Positions 1 to 11,152 of a DNA stretch of 64,000 bases are shown here, piece by piece. This DNA is from Linnemannia schmuckeri (taxonomy: Eukaryota > Mortierellomycota > Mortierellomycetes > Mortierellales > Mortierellaceae). The notes beneath the pieces were generated by a model. That model saw only the letters and a list, made by a program, of their open reading frames with translations. It had not been told where the DNA came from and ran no database searches. Where the stretch lies: NCBI GenBank assembly GCA_029449235.1, contig JANATG010000013.1, forward strand, positions 1,488,001-1,552,000, given 5' to 3'. Each line of letters begins with the position of its first letter. Position 1 is the first letter of the stretch. Position numbers and translations under genes: made by a program.

Positions 1-1
1 A

Positions 2-205
2 CAGGAGGTTGAACAACAGCAAGCGCAAGGACATAAACGAGGAAGGGAAAATGAGCCACAGCAACGACAGGCACAGGAACAGCGACAGCAGGAGCAGTCT
101 TTTGTCTTTCAACAACACCGCAGACGCTTGTACAACATATCTCCGCGGAGGAAACCGACCTTACTGACTAGACTGTCAAAGAAATGGAACGACTATCGAC
201 GCTGA
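2..205 (+). CDS. 3' end of a Gln-rich protein (partial)
   Basis: An open frame enters from the left edge and stops at TGA 203-205. It gives 67 residues: a Gln/Arg-rich stretch (many CAG/CAA codons), then a basic tail ending in KKWNDYRR. There is no domain I recognise. The Gln-rich composition resembles linkers of fungal regulatory proteins, and the frame may be the last exon of such a gene. It could also be non-coding CAG-rich DNA, because the sequence is too short to judge codon use. Confidence 0.35.
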   Translation, partial: QEVEQQQAQGHKRGRENEPQQRQAQEQRQQEQSFVFQQHRRRLYNISPRRKPTLLTRLSKKWNDYRR

Positions 206-1278
206 CCTTGGAGGAACGCACTTTGCTCAAGACGAATCAATTGCCCTAACCGGGCCAGCAGGACTTGCTCGGTAGGAACTGAAAAGAAAGCATGCTGATT
301 ATTCGCATGCCAGCAGCTTGGTGGCATGTAAGTTGTGATGAGACGGGGATATATCTCATCGACGGAACAATACTCGGCAGAGTGTAGAGCCCTCCGTTTG
401 ACCAAATTGATATTTGTCTGTGAGCAACTCAGCAAGTAATAAACGGATGTAAGAATCGTTGTTTTGTTAAAAATGCCGTTGTCCATCTTGATAAACTACT
501 TTGCCATACATACAAGTTTTGAGTACGGGCGTACCTTTGTAGGCGTTGGGGAAACAACATGAGCCCCGGCAAGCCGGCTTGTATCTTAACAACGCTTGTT
601 GTGAAACCACTTCTTCGTTTCGTCCGTCTGATTGCACTTTGTTTTTGGACTTTCGGTCAAAAACTTAAAGTTAGCCTCATTCCAACGGAATAGATAATTC
701 TATTCTTCCATCGAGGAGGAAAGAGAGACAAGAAAAGCAGGCCTCTTTTTGTCTAATATAAAAAAAAAACGACATATGAGTGACAAAAACAAAACAGGGG
801 AAAGAGAGAAACGAGAGTGACGGGAGAGAGAGAATGTAAAGTCGAAAGACTCATGGCTTTCTTTTTCGCCAGTTTACGTCTCCGAAATAGAGTAGGGTTC
901 TATTTGTTTGTTCATTTGGGCTAAGAAGGGCGTATGCGTGCAATGGGTAGGAGGCAGGGAAGTGATAATTGGTATGTACATGCAATTTGCATTTTCTCTT
1001 TTGACCAATATCTCACTGGTGCGCTAGCTTTGCCAGCCTTTTCACGCAGCAAATATAAAGTGTTGCAGTCCAGCACACTTTTCTTTCTTCTCTTTTAGCT
1101 CTCTTATTATTTTCCCGCCTTAACTCCCTTCCTCCTACCTAAATTCACATTCTCTCTTCCATTCATACCCCTATCACCATCCTTTTTCAGTTATCCGCAT
1201 CTCATTCCATCGACACCATACCCTTCCACTCGCAACACAACACTTTTTTCTCTCACTCCCCTTACAGAGGCGCAACAG
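206..1278. other. intergenic region and promoter of the first zinc-finger gene
   Basis: No convincing gene. A minus-strand open frame at 193-486 has no recognisable domain. The last 200 bp before the ATG at 1279 are C/T-rich on the plus strand, as expected for a fungal 5' leader. Confidence 0.5.
1053..1060 (+). promoter_or_regulatory. TATA box upstream of the 1279 zinc-finger gene
   Basis: ATATAAAG about 220 bp upstream of the ATG, followed by a pyrimidine-rich leader. The same distance is seen for several other genes in the window. Confidence 0.45.
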
Positions 1279-2829
1279 ATGCGTCAAGTTTATCCACGGA
1301 TCCAAGGCGCCACTGACGCCGATGTCCTCTGTATCAAGGGAGTGCGCTCTACCTTCACCACCTTCACCTCCAAGGGCGCCACACCATCGAATGCATCGCA
1401 CGGCGAGCTCTTAGACGATATTTCCATAAAGACCTTCAGTTCACCCTCAACCGCCTTCATCAGGGACTTTGTCAGCATCACTGGCCCCTCCTCCACCGGT
1501 GACCACTTTGGTAACCATAACCAGACCTTCCTTATGACCTTCGGGAATCTTGCCTGCACTCGTTCGCCCGAGAACTCGTCCAAATGGCTCGGATACCTGC
1601 AAGGAACCCCAGAGCAACTCGTTCTCCAGGCCGACGACCAACGGTTCAAGCACCACGACCGTCACGACCCCAAAACCATGCACCTGGCCTATTTGAACCA
1701 TACGATCGAGTACTACCTTAACAGAAGCGACAGTATCTATGCTCTAAACCGTTCCGTGGAGACTCTCGATGTTCTCGTTAGCTTTCTCCATCCAGAAGTT
1801 CACAAAGACTTCCTTGAATCGATTCCTGAATCGGTGGTGCTTGTCCGCTGTGACATTCCCTTTTACAATCCTCTCAATCGAGAGAGGAAAGAAATTATCG
1901 AACAAGTGGTCGTCGAATACTTCCGATCACCATGGACGATGCGCTGGGACCGTCGGATCCGGAGTGCCCAGGTCCAGAATCCTCATTTCTGGTATCTATC
2001 TCTTGCTAATGAGCCCGAGAAGTCGGACGAGTCCTTCTTTGATGGCTACATTTCCAACGATCACGAGACCCAGTTACACCAGGTCATCACTGCGCCCCTC
2101 GCTGCTGCCCTGACGCCAACCTCTGCGGCCTCCCCTCCTGGCTCTGGTGCCTCGATGGAAATCGATATCCAGCCTATCGTCTCCCCCGATGAGTCCGGAT
2201 ACACCGCCTCGGTACAGCCCCCCGCCCCCGTCCTTCCCTCTGGCTCTTTTTCTTTGCCTGGTACGTCCTATCGCCCTCTTGAAGCCGAGTCTGTCTCGCG
2301 GACGCAACCCCAGCTGTCGGTTACCACCCATCAATCGATGAGCGCCTCTGACTCCAGTCTCAAAACCATCAACCTCGATGAAGATGAATCTCTGTCCGCC
2401 GCTACCCAGACCCATGGTGACAACGATTCGTCCAACGACAACAGCAATACCTCTGACCAGTCCCTCGTCAGCAACAACGTCAAGCCATATCCCTGTCCTT
2501 TTCTCGGTTGCTTCAAGTCTTTCACCAAGAAGGGCAACCAGAAAACACACACGGCAAAGCACTTCGAAAAATATCCCTGTCATTCCTGCCAAAGTGTTTT
2601 TTGTCAGAAAACCGACCGCGCTCGACATGATGAAGTCGTCCATCAGGGAAAGCGACGGAAGTGCGACTACTGCCAGCAGATGTTTACACGATCATCGGCT
2701 GTCAAACAGCATCCTTGTCGTTTTGCGAATGGACGACCACCAGCCTTCCGATCCGTGACTATCCTTGTCGCAAATGCCAACGATAATAATGCCAATAATG
2801 TTAACGCCAATAACGTCAGCAACAACTGA
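1279..2829 (+). CDS. C2H2 zinc-finger protein with paralog-specific N-terminal domain (ZF1)
   Basis: A single-exon, 516-residue protein, probably nuclear and DNA-binding. Three fingers occupy roughly residues 406-480: CPFLGC...HTAKH, CHSCQ...RHDEVVH and CDYCQ...KQHPC. The third ends in Cys, so it is C2HC. Residues about 65-245 form a folded-looking region shared with the minus-strand gene at 30067: ITGP near the start, GNLACTR, DIPF, and PW..RWDRR near the end. A Ser/Pro/Asp-rich linker lies between, and the tail is an Asn/Ala/Val repeat encoded by AAT/AAC runs. The start is the first ATG after a TATA box and a C/T-rich leader. AATAAA lies about 70 bp after the stop. Transcription factor is inferred from the fingers alone; targets are unknown. 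Confidence 0.85.
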   Translation: MRQVYPRIQGATDADVLCIKGVRSTFTTFTSKGATPSNASHGELLDDISIKTFSSPSTAFIRDFVSITGPSSTGDHFGNHNQTFLMTFGNLACTRSPENSSKWLGYLQGTPEQLVLQADDQRFKHHDRHDPKTMHLAYLNHTIEYYLNRSDSIYALNRSVETLDVLVSFLHPEVHKDFLESIPESVVLVRCDIPFYNPLNRERKEIIEQVVVEYFRSPWTMRWDRRIRSAQVQNPHFWYLSLANEPEKSDESFFDGYISNDHETQLHQVITAPLAAALTPTSAASPPGSGASMEIDIQPIVSPDESGYTASVQPPAPVLPSGSFSLPGTSYRPLEAESVSRTQPQLSVTTHQSMSASDSSLKTINLDEDESLSAATQTHGDNDSSNDNSNTSDQSLVSNNVKPYPCPFLGCFKSFTKKGNQKTHTAKHFEKYPCHSCQSVFCQKTDRARHDEVVHQGKRRKCDYCQQMFTRSSAVKQHPCRFANGRPPAFRSVTILVANANDNNANNVNANNVSNN

Positions 2830-4169
2830 ACGTTTGTTCATGTCCATATGTCTATATGTCTATATCTCTATTTGTCTATCTCTCCAACGCAACCTCCAAC
2901 GAATAAAAAGAAGCGCATGAAAAAAGACAAATAAAAACCGTTAGGCTCTTGTATGCCCTCAGCACTCTCTAAAACCAGGGTTCTTTCACCCCTTCTCTCT
3001 CTCTCTTCCTGTTATGTTTTGTGTGCCACTCCTTTCTTTTCTTTTTTGTGCCTTTTGTCCCTCTTTACCCACCTTCTTCCACCCTTTCTCCTCCTCGTCA
3101 GACGCTGAACATACTTTGTGCGCTGCAGATTTGTTTGTGTTCACTATCTTCTCTCTCTCTGTTCAACGTCATCTCTGGGCTGTCTATTTTTTGTTTTTCA
3201 AATCCAACCCATTCACCCCGCAGTTGCCCCCATTCAGGCGAGGAAAACGGTCTAAATGCGATTTGATTTATTTTCAATGCAAGGTCCATGGTGCATTGCT
3301 TATTCACTGCACTCTTACGGATATCATCATTCCCTTCATTCCATCCCCTCCTTCCTACCTTTCTGTCCCTCCCAAACCCTCCTTTATCGTTATCCGGATT
3401 GTCACTCGTCAATTACTTGCTTGGTCAATTGTCTGCTGTCAATAAAGAAAAAATTCACTAGTAGTGAACAATGAAAAAGAAAGAAAACCAAAAAAAAAAA
3501 AAAAAAAAAAAAAGAAAAAAAAAAGCAGCTGCATGCAAAAGGGTAGGAGGCACACTATCTTTTGGTCATCCTCCCCTCTTACCCTCGTCCATTCCCTGGC
3601 CTGTTGATTTGTTTTGTTTGTTTTTATTTGCTTTATTTTTCTCATTTTCCCTTCTTTCCTTCTTTCTTTTCTTTTCTTCTTCACCCCTCCACCTTTCTTC
3701 CTCACTCCATTTCTCTTTATATCTCACTCTTCTTATATCTCAATCCACTTCTCTCTTTCTCTTCTCCTTATCCCCTCTCGTTTCCTCTCACTTTCTTTTT
3801 CCCAATTCCCTTCCTCTTTACCCTTGCCCCCTCCCTTCCTTTTTCACTTTTACTCCTCCTTTGCACTTTACTCCTGCTTCGTCACCTCTCCACCTTCTCG
3901 GTCTATCATTGCTATCATTCACTCCTCCTTACTGTTTCTGTCAGATCCTTTCACTCCTTACCTCACACCCATGAACCTTGCTGTTCTTCAATTGATCCCA
4001 ACCTTCAACCTTATTCCTTCTTTCAGCTCTTTTCACACTTTTTCATCTTCCGTCTGTCGCACTATGCCGTTTGTGTCTCCACTTGGGATAATCCGCTGAG
4101 AAAACTCCAACCAGACACCTTCGACTCCTTTTTTCTATTATTTTTGAGACAAGCATACACACTACTGCC
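2830..4169. other. intergenic, strongly pyrimidine-rich with an A-tract
   Basis: It contains polyadenylation-like AATAAAA sites (about 2900 and 2930), an interrupted A-tract at about 3489-3523, and a C/T-dominated stretch from about 3600 to 4040. The latter keeps long plus-strand frames open by composition. I read it as the 3' end of ZF1 and the leader of ZF2. Confidence 0.5.
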
Positions 4170-5546
4170 ATGTCCAGGTACCCCGCTACCCAACCACCAA
4201 GGCTCCAGTCTGGATCCGACATCGACTCTCTCTCCTCTAGCGTCGGAAACTACTACCACGAAGCGCTTCCCTGGTCTCCCCGGTTCCTGTCCCTCCAAGA
4301 GGGCTTGCGAGTCGTGTGTCTGGATCATGCTCGTGGCAAGGTGTCTGATACCGATCTCCCTCGGACTTACCATGGCCCGTCCTTCACACCCGTCAAGACC
4401 ACCCATGGTCGCTTTTGCTGCATCACTGGAGTCGCCTTTCAGGACGAAGGCAGGGGCCCAGAGACATTCGGCTATGTTGTCGAGAAGGGTGACCTTAGTT
4501 ATGTCCTGCAGCCCGAGCCGACCGACGCCAACACGAGCGCCGATGGGTCCATGGTCAACACGCTATACGAGGTGTGCGCGAAAGTCAACTCCAAGACGCA
4601 ATATCTTGTCCGTCCAAGGGACCTTCCTTCTCCTGAAGATTGTCCAAAGTCCTACCGAGAGTTATATGAGCGAGCTGTCGGCTCCGTCTACGGCAAACAG
4701 ACTCCCGTGCCTTTGCCTACTCAGTCCCCCTTGTTGCTGCCCCCTACTGCCAACAGCATCTCCCATGCTTACGAATTTTGCAGGCCACTGGACGACTCTA
4801 TTACCAAGGTTTCGTGTAGAGTCGCCCGCTTTGCCGATTTAGGTTTTGGCGTGAAGCAGATCCAAGAGTTTGTCGTTATCGAGTTTTCCTTGATCTCAGG
4901 CGAGTGGCAAGAGGACGACCGTCATTATAGTATCCCCGTCTCTGTCGACGACCAATGCTACCCATTCGATGTCATCCATCTGGCGTACAATTGCTTTAGT
5001 CTGCGTGAAAGCGTCCTCTCTAGCTGTTGGGCTCATGGCGCTGCTAACAATGTGCCTGCCGAGCCTACGTCTCAGTCCTGCAAGACCGTCGACATCCACG
5101 TTCCTTCCCTGGACAAGAACCATTCCCATCTCTCGTCCTCCAACATAAAGCGACCAAGGTCGGATGAACGGCAGGCCCAGCGCAGGACCTCTCCGTCCAC
5201 CAAGAACCGCAAGGTGTTGCCAAAGGACTTGACTCCTTCTCCGCCTCCGTCAGCAGTAGCAACAGAAGCAGAAGCATCCACCTACCGGTTCCCTTGCGAC
5301 CTGTGCCCCAAGAACTTTGCAAGTCGCAAAGGCCTTAATGCCCACATGGGGGCCCACGACAAGAACCGTCCATCCTTTGCGTGCGATGCCTGTGAAAGGA
5401 GATTTACCAGACCAAGTGACATGGAGCGTCACAAAGCGACGAGCCACGAGAACAAGAAATATCCCTGCAAACGTTGTGGCCGATCGTTGTCCAGAGCGGA
5501 TGGCCTCCTGAATCATCAGAGAACATGCCAAAGCAAACTTCAGTAG
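4170..5546 (+). CDS. C2H2 zinc-finger protein (ZF2)
   Basis: A single-exon, 458-residue protein with three C-terminal fingers (about residues 376-452). These are CDLCP...HMGAH, CDACER...RHKATSH and CKRCGR...HQRTC, the last being C2HC. The 370-residue N-terminal part is not a family I know. A basic segment (about residues 320-345, KRPRSDERQAQRR) precedes the fingers and could be a nuclear localisation signal. The start is the first ATG after the pyrimidine-rich leader. A longer overlapping plus-strand frame (from 3562) is a compositional shadow. It lies between paralogs ZF1 and ZF3, all in the same direction. Confidence 0.85.
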   Translation: MSRYPATQPPRLQSGSDIDSLSSSVGNYYHEALPWSPRFLSLQEGLRVVCLDHARGKVSDTDLPRTYHGPSFTPVKTTHGRFCCITGVAFQDEGRGPETFGYVVEKGDLSYVLQPEPTDANTSADGSMVNTLYEVCAKVNSKTQYLVRPRDLPSPEDCPKSYRELYERAVGSVYGKQTPVPLPTQSPLLLPPTANSISHAYEFCRPLDDSITKVSCRVARFADLGFGVKQIQEFVVIEFSLISGEWQEDDRHYSIPVSVDDQCYPFDVIHLAYNCFSLRESVLSSCWAHGAANNVPAEPTSQSCKTVDIHVPSLDKNHSHLSSSNIKRPRSDERQAQRRTSPSTKNRKVLPKDLTPSPPPSAVATEAEASTYRFPCDLCPKNFASRKGLNAHMGAHDKNRPSFACDACERRFTRPSDMERHKATSHENKKYPCKRCGRSLSRADGLLNHQRTCQSKLQ

Positions 5547-6277
5547 CTGTTTTTAAATATGTTTCTTATTAAATGCATATCCACTTGTTCATCACCTTTC
5601 ACTCGTCTGCTTTGTTCTGATTTGTCGTGTGGCTACCACTCTTTGAGTAAACGGACTTTTGAACGCTCCAATCTCTTCTGATATGACTGTCGCTGTTTTT
5701 ATGGTGAAATAGCTGTAGTTTACCATTGTTGTTTGCAGGCCTTCTTCGTTTCCTGTCGCTTTTGTTGCTTTTTTTTCTCTCTCCTCTCTGTTTCGTTGTA
5801 GTATCCCCTGTCATTGACGCACGTGACGAGCTCACTTGCTAGTCTTCCTGTATGTATGCTGTACCTGGTAAAACCTCTAAACGATTGGACCAAGGGACAA
5901 TGCTGTTTCATTTCAAAGCTTCAAAAACAACATCCAAAAGTTTCGACTTTTGAATATTTTCCCTTTTTTTTTGATTCGTTACCCTTCATTTCTGCACGCT
6001 CTCCCACGTACTTACCCACCCACATACACATTCCCACTAACTCACATCCAAGACAGCAATTGGCACACCACTGTTTAACTCAGTTGATAAACGGAAAAGA
6101 AAAAAAAAAAAAAACATCCAAAACAACACGGACAGTTGCTAAGCCTATCAATAAAAGCTACCGCTCGACAATAACAACCCGCACTTCCCAGCCAACCCCC
6201 GCCCAACCAACAAAGCACAGCAACAACTAAACTGCCCAACCACCAACACAACACCCTCCTCTTCCCCCCCAAACACT
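5547..6277. other. intergenic region between ZF2 and ZF3
   Basis: No gene seen. The 200 bp before 6278 are C/A-rich, with many CAACA units and an A-run at about 6100-6114. This is a plausible 5' leader. Confidence 0.45.
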
Positions 6278-8068
6278 ATGGCTACCGCCCACAAGCCCTC
6301 CTTTGTCCTTCCCTTGGAAGCCCCTGGACACCTCATGGAGTTGATGGAAGACTTCACCCACAAGTTTCCCTCCCTGCCACAACCCCCGTATATCGTCCCC
6401 TCACAGCAGGAAACCGTAGCAGCAAACCCTTCTCACAAACCGTTCAACTGCCAACTTTCTCACTGGATCCCCCTTGGCGACTATATCGCTATCCTAGAGT
6501 ACTCTTTCACCTGTACCGGTCAAAAAGCCCTCGCCTGGAACTGCAGAAGCCATATGGTCGAGTTTGGGTCCTACTTTGAAATCCCCGAATTGAACCGTCT
6601 CGGTCGCAAAAAGAGAATCGCAGTCGTGTCTCATCGCTATATTGTCGGACTGCCAAACCCACGTCTGCCGTACCTGCTCTTTTGCAAGAAGCTTGACCTG
6701 CTGACAACAATGCCAACAGCAACAACCGCCCCTCACATATCGCCAACTCCTGCCGAAGTTCTTCTTGCAACACCCATATCGACCCCCGTCAATGCTTTTC
6801 CTGAGAGCGTCAAACGGATTATTTGTGCCAAGGCCGTCTTCAACAACCTCGGCAAATCTTACAAAGAGATCGATGGTCTCTGTGTTCTCGAGTACGCTCT
6901 TGTGCCACCTCCTGCCGTGGAGTCTTCGACTCCTTCTCCTCCCTCTTTCTTCCCCACCTCCTCTTCCTTTTCTCCTTCCTCCTCCTCTTCCTCCTCCCCA
7001 AGCCCACAATCGCTGCCTCCAACACACGCAGGCCTGAAGTGGAAAGCGACAAGCTTCGGCTACCTGTTGAATGTTTTAAGTGCTGACCAAGAGTACTCCT
7101 CCAGCCCCGCATGCACCGCAGGACGTCCTACACTGCGACACACCCTAACCCTCAAACTTGGCATTGATGAGAACAAACCCGCTCAGAGCTTCTTTTCTCT
7201 CCGACATCCCCGTGTTGACCATGAAGACCCCTCTGCCTTCTCGATGAACAGTATCGAACAGCCCACCGAATGCACCTTCCGGGGCCTCGAGATTCAAAAG
7301 CGCGTTCTCTCGAAAAGACACAAACTTATCTTCCATAACGCCAAATACATTCGATTTGCCCAGAAGTCCGTTCGGTCGACCCGTGTCAAGTCTACTCCGC
7401 CACCGCCCAGACAGGTGCCCCGGCCGATCTTGGCCTCTACATCACCGCCAATCAGCATCACGCCTAACATCATCGTCACCGTCCGCAACAGGGACAGCGG
7501 CAGCAGCAACAGCAGCAGCAGCAGCAGCAGTAGCTCTATTGCCAGCGTGCCATCATGCACCTCTAGTGTCAGCGGGTCTTCAAGTAGTGCCAGCTCCTGC
7601 GAGTCGGCGAGCTGCTCCAGTGCCAGTGCCAGCGCTAGTGTTAGCTCTAGCACACTTCCTCCTTCTCTTGGTCGTTGTCGCCGCGGTCGCCGAGGTCGTC
7701 CGTCCTCCTCCTCTCCCGGTGAATCTTCACCTGCCTCCAGCGCTCCACGGGTCTATTGTACACGCTTCAAGTGTCCCAAGTGTGGAGACTACCTTGCGTC
7801 GATCAAGAACTTGAATGCACACACCAGGTACAAACACGACAAGTCCAGGATGTACAAGTGCGAGTATTCTGGTTGCGGCGTGAGCCCTTACCCACGCAAG
7901 GGCAGCCTGATAAGACACATCAAATCGAAGCACAAGAAGGATGAGCTGAAGAAGTGTGAGAAGTGTGGCGAGGCGTTGTCGAGAGAGTACAATACGACAA
8001 AGCATGAGAAGACGTGTACGGGTGTTGTTAAAAGTAGGAATAAACGAAAGCGAAAAATGAGCGAGTAA
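6278..8068 (+). CDS. C2H2 zinc-finger protein with Ser-rich linker (ZF3)
   Basis: A single-exon, 596-residue protein. The N-terminal 370 residues are of no recognised family and are interrupted by a Pro/Ser-rich insert (about 215-250). A Ser-rich low-complexity stretch from AGC repeats (about 408-465) is followed by a basic RRGRRGRP patch. Three fingers then lie at about residues 499-580: CPKCG...HTRYKH, CEYSGC...HIKSKH and CEKCG...HEKTC, the last being C2HC. The tail NKRKRK may be a second nuclear signal. The finger layout matches ZF1, ZF2 and ZF4, so these are paralogs from local duplication. The role as a DNA-binding regulator is inferred. Confidence 0.85.
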   Translation: MATAHKPSFVLPLEAPGHLMELMEDFTHKFPSLPQPPYIVPSQQETVAANPSHKPFNCQLSHWIPLGDYIAILEYSFTCTGQKALAWNCRSHMVEFGSYFEIPELNRLGRKKRIAVVSHRYIVGLPNPRLPYLLFCKKLDLLTTMPTATTAPHISPTPAEVLLATPISTPVNAFPESVKRIICAKAVFNNLGKSYKEIDGLCVLEYALVPPPAVESSTPSPPSFFPTSSSFSPSSSSSSSPSPQSLPPTHAGLKWKATSFGYLLNVLSADQEYSSSPACTAGRPTLRHTLTLKLGIDENKPAQSFFSLRHPRVDHEDPSAFSMNSIEQPTECTFRGLEIQKRVLSKRHKLIFHNAKYIRFAQKSVRSTRVKSTPPPPRQVPRPILASTSPPISITPNIIVTVRNRDSGSSNSSSSSSSSSIASVPSCTSSVSGSSSSASSCESASCSSASASASVSSSTLPPSLGRCRRGRRGRPSSSSPGESSPASSAPRVYCTRFKCPKCGDYLASIKNLNAHTRYKHDKSRMYKCEYSGCGVSPYPRKGSLIRHIKSKHKKDELKKCEKCGEALSREYNTTKHEKTCTGVVKSRNKRKRKMSE

Positions 8069-10765
8069 AAACGTTCAGGTTTCTGCTTTTGTCTGCATTT
8101 TTTTTTTTGTTTGGCGCTGAGATTGTATGTATCTGCGTATGTATGTGTTTGCGTCACTTTGCCAATTTTTGTTCTATTGTGTTCCTCTTGGCATAATAAA
8201 CACAAAGGGAAATAAAACAGCAAACGACATCATCCACTCGCCATCAGTATGTCATCAGACCACAAAGGACTGCACAAGACTAGGCATCAGCGTCAGGAAG
8301 CGCAACAGGGCGTGAAGCAAGGAGTGCAGCAAGTGATGAACCCACATTCTGACATCAGAAACGAGCTCAGGGATGAACAACAACAAACATATAGGATTCC
8401 TAGGACACATAGGACACATAGGACAGAAATGCGCATCAGTGTGCTTTGTTTTTTTGGGTGTGTGCAGAACGATGACCTACGCATCAGTTTCAAGTTTACG
8501 TTTGCCTGCCGACACCAATGCAGACAGGCACAAACGACAAGCAAAAAAAAGTACAATGCAATTACGATTGTTCCTCATTGCAATCTACACCAACTACAAT
8601 CACCTCAGAAACAACAAACGCGACTACACTGTAACAAAAGAAGAAACATTGTTTGCTAAAACAGGCAACTCGGATCCGTTATTAGCCTGAAACAATCAAG
8701 CTTCTCGCTGATAACGGTACCGTACCTGATGATCAACAACCAATAGTAAAAAGGAAACATAATTAGCAGCGATATTCCAAGAACCCAAAAAAAAGGAAGG
8801 GTAATTACCACCGACAGGCAGTACAGGTAAAAAAGGCAACAAAACAGGATTGCTGGTAGGATCAGAACTAGCTTGGACGGATAGGACCCTTGTCAGCATT
8901 AATGACGTACGTATAAATGTATGTATCATCGGACTTTTCCCCCTTCTCTCTCTCTCTGTCTCTCTCTCTGTCAGTGAAATTTAGCATGCAAGGGGAAGAC
9001 GATGTCTGTTTTCCCGATATCTGGTGTGGCTTGGTTTTTAAGCGCTTAACACTTGCGAATTGCATTTCTAGTCGATTCTCAAGTCGCGAATTGACCTATA
9101 TAATTTGATCCGCAGACGACTTTGATAGTTTCTAAGCAGGATATCTCGACCGACCTCATAAGAACCCGACTGGGGAAAGAACGCCTAGGAAGGGACGGGC
9201 ATTTTGACTATGTGGCGAACAAAATGGGGGAGGGGAGGAAATTTTGCTCAGGGGAGGACGAAAAAGTACAGGATACACTCAGACAAGAAAAGACGGGGTA
9301 AGATTAATCCTATATGTCCAAGTGGAGACAATCGGTATTCATGCATGGGATCAAGGAGACTATTTTTTCACTCTGCACATGGCAAAGCTATTATCGATCC
9401 TTTCAACACAAACTACTACACGATTGGATATTTGCGAATAAGAAAGGAGATGGATACAAAATAAATGCAACGGATACCTACACAAAACGGCTTTTGTAGG
9501 AGGCGACAAAGAACAGTCGAAGAATGCAGGGAGCTTTTTAGCTATATGGCGCGGATACATGCCATACCGCATAACTATTTAAGATTGTTATCCCTCATTG
9601 CCCAATGCGTCCGTTCGTCCGAAAAAAGAGTGCTCTGTTTTTATTGCTCAGTCGCAGAAACAAAAACAGTGCTAGAGCTGATGTAAGAAAACGCTAACAA
9701 GAAGAGCATGGTCAGTGGGGGAGGTGAAAGGGCAGTCGCGCACAATTTCATGCAAGCTTTGGAGCCCTTAAAGTCTCCTTTTTATTCTTATCGCCCTTCT
9801 TTGCTCCTCCTCCTTCTTTGGTGTTGTCCTCACCCTCATCCCTTCCATTTTTCGCATTAACCCACTTCCTTCTTCATCAGCTGCTGCCTCCCTTCCTTCT
9901 GGACAAAGCGACCACGGCTTTGGTTCTCTAATGTACACATGTCGCCCTGTCCATCCGCGCATTTATACCGCCTCTTCTTCCCCCGCACAATTCTTTGAGG
10001 TCCCCCCTAAATTATTTGCATGGACAATTTGCTTTTTGTATTTTTGTTGATTTTCGAGGGTGGTCGACTGATGTGTTTTTTGTTTTAGGTCAGTGCGCCC
10101 TCCACATCGAAATTGCTCATTCATCCATCCACCTTACACCCGTTCTTCTTTCTTTCCTACCTTTCTTCTTTCTTCCCCCCACCTCTCACCCCCGTCCTTT
10201 ATTTTAGAGCACTTGAGCCCCTCTTAGTATGACAAAGCTTACTCGATCGTCGTCATTGTTCTTGTCTGAAGTCGCATAACTAGCACCCTCTGTTTTTCTT
10301 GTTATATTCGCGCGCTTTATTAAAAAAGAGGAAGTATATACAGATAACCAACCTATGCATATCCGTAGTTGAGAATGTGGGTGTGAGAGGCGCAAGAGCA
10401 TTGAGTGACATAGGAACAGGGAAGAAAGAGTGTTAGAAAAAAGGCATAAAGGCAGAAGGTAATATGCGGATTTAGTAGATGTGTCTAGGGATATGCAGGA
10501 GGGGCGGGTGTCGTGTTGAGCATAAAAATGATAAATGGTGATTGAATGAATGGATGGCATTGGCGTAAAGCAGTCGTGGTTTTTTTGGGGGGACGTAGAG
10601 GCATGGGGACAAAGTTGAAGATGAAAACAAAGCTGAGGAATAGGCATTGGCATTTGATTGAGGTCGACTCCGATTTTGGATCGGCAAACTGACAATTGAC
10701 AAGACTGAATCAAAGTAAAACGCACGGTCAATCTCCCACACACGTGGAAATCAGGACAGACATCT
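8069..10765. other. 2.7-kb intergenic region
   Basis: No gene can be supported. It contains a short tandem of AGGACACAT (3 units near 8402-8423) and a CT-microsatellite (about 8944-8971). Several open frames of 60-136 codons lack domains and have unlikely codon use. A 224-codon minus-strand frame (10204-10878) overlaps a better-supported small gene and lacks recognisable features. Confidence 0.45.
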
Positions 10766-11059
10766 CTAGGCAGTAGCTGGAGGTTGGCTGACGGGGCCTC
10801 CTTGAGGGCCAGGGTTCTGGTTCTGGTTGGGCACGCCAGGCTGACCGGCAGGTTGAGGAGGATTGGGCGCTTGACCACCGACGTTTACGACTTCGTTGTT
10901 GAGGAAGATGCTTTGGTTGTTGCCGTTTTGTCTTGGAGCGTCGTCGGCGCGGGCAGACTTTTGATGAGTGATGGCCATCATGTTTCCTCTCACAACTTTT
11001 GTTTGAAGATTAGGTTGAGGTGGGTGCTTTGGGTACGGACGTGGATCGATGTGAGGCAT
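10766..11059 (-). CDS. small Pro/Asn/Gln-rich protein of unknown function
   Basis: A 97-residue frame starting MPHIDPRPYPKHPPQ. It ends in a low-complexity Pro/Gln/Gly/Asn-rich tail. I chose this ATG rather than the one at 11137, because a TATAAAAA box lies only 8 bp beyond the upstream ATG and would put transcription start inside that extension. There is no signal peptide or membrane segment. Length and position resemble the small YQP-family genes further right, but sequence similarity is not convincing. Whether it is expressed is uncertain. Confidence 0.4.
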   Translation of the reverse strand: MPHIDPRPYPKHPPQPNLQTKVVRGNMMAITHQKSARADDAPRQNGNNQSIFLNNEVVNVGGQAPNPPQPAGQPGVPNQNQNPGPQGGPVSQPPATA

Positions 11060-11144
11060 GCGCTGAATGGAGATTGAATACCGGAAGTTGCTTGGCGGAT
11101 GTATTATCGGGAAAATGGGTCCAAACGAAGACAACATCTATTGC

Positions 11145-11152
11145 TTTTTATA
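11145..11152 (-). promoter_or_regulatory. TATA box for the small ORF at 10766
   Basis: TATAAAAA on the minus strand, about 85 bp upstream of the chosen ATG at 11059. It decides the start codon choice. Confidence 0.4.

Noticed and set aside
2074..2643. 189-codon minus-strand frame opposite ZF1
   Set aside because: A shadow of the ZF1 coding frame, with no domain.
3562..4842. 426-codon plus-strand open frame
   Set aside because: It is Phe/Ser/Pro/Leu-rich because of C/T-rich DNA and overlaps the well-supported ZF2 gene in another frame.
10204..10878. 224-codon minus-strand frame
   Set aside because: No domain, irregular composition, and it overlaps a small ORF with a TATA box and a better start.
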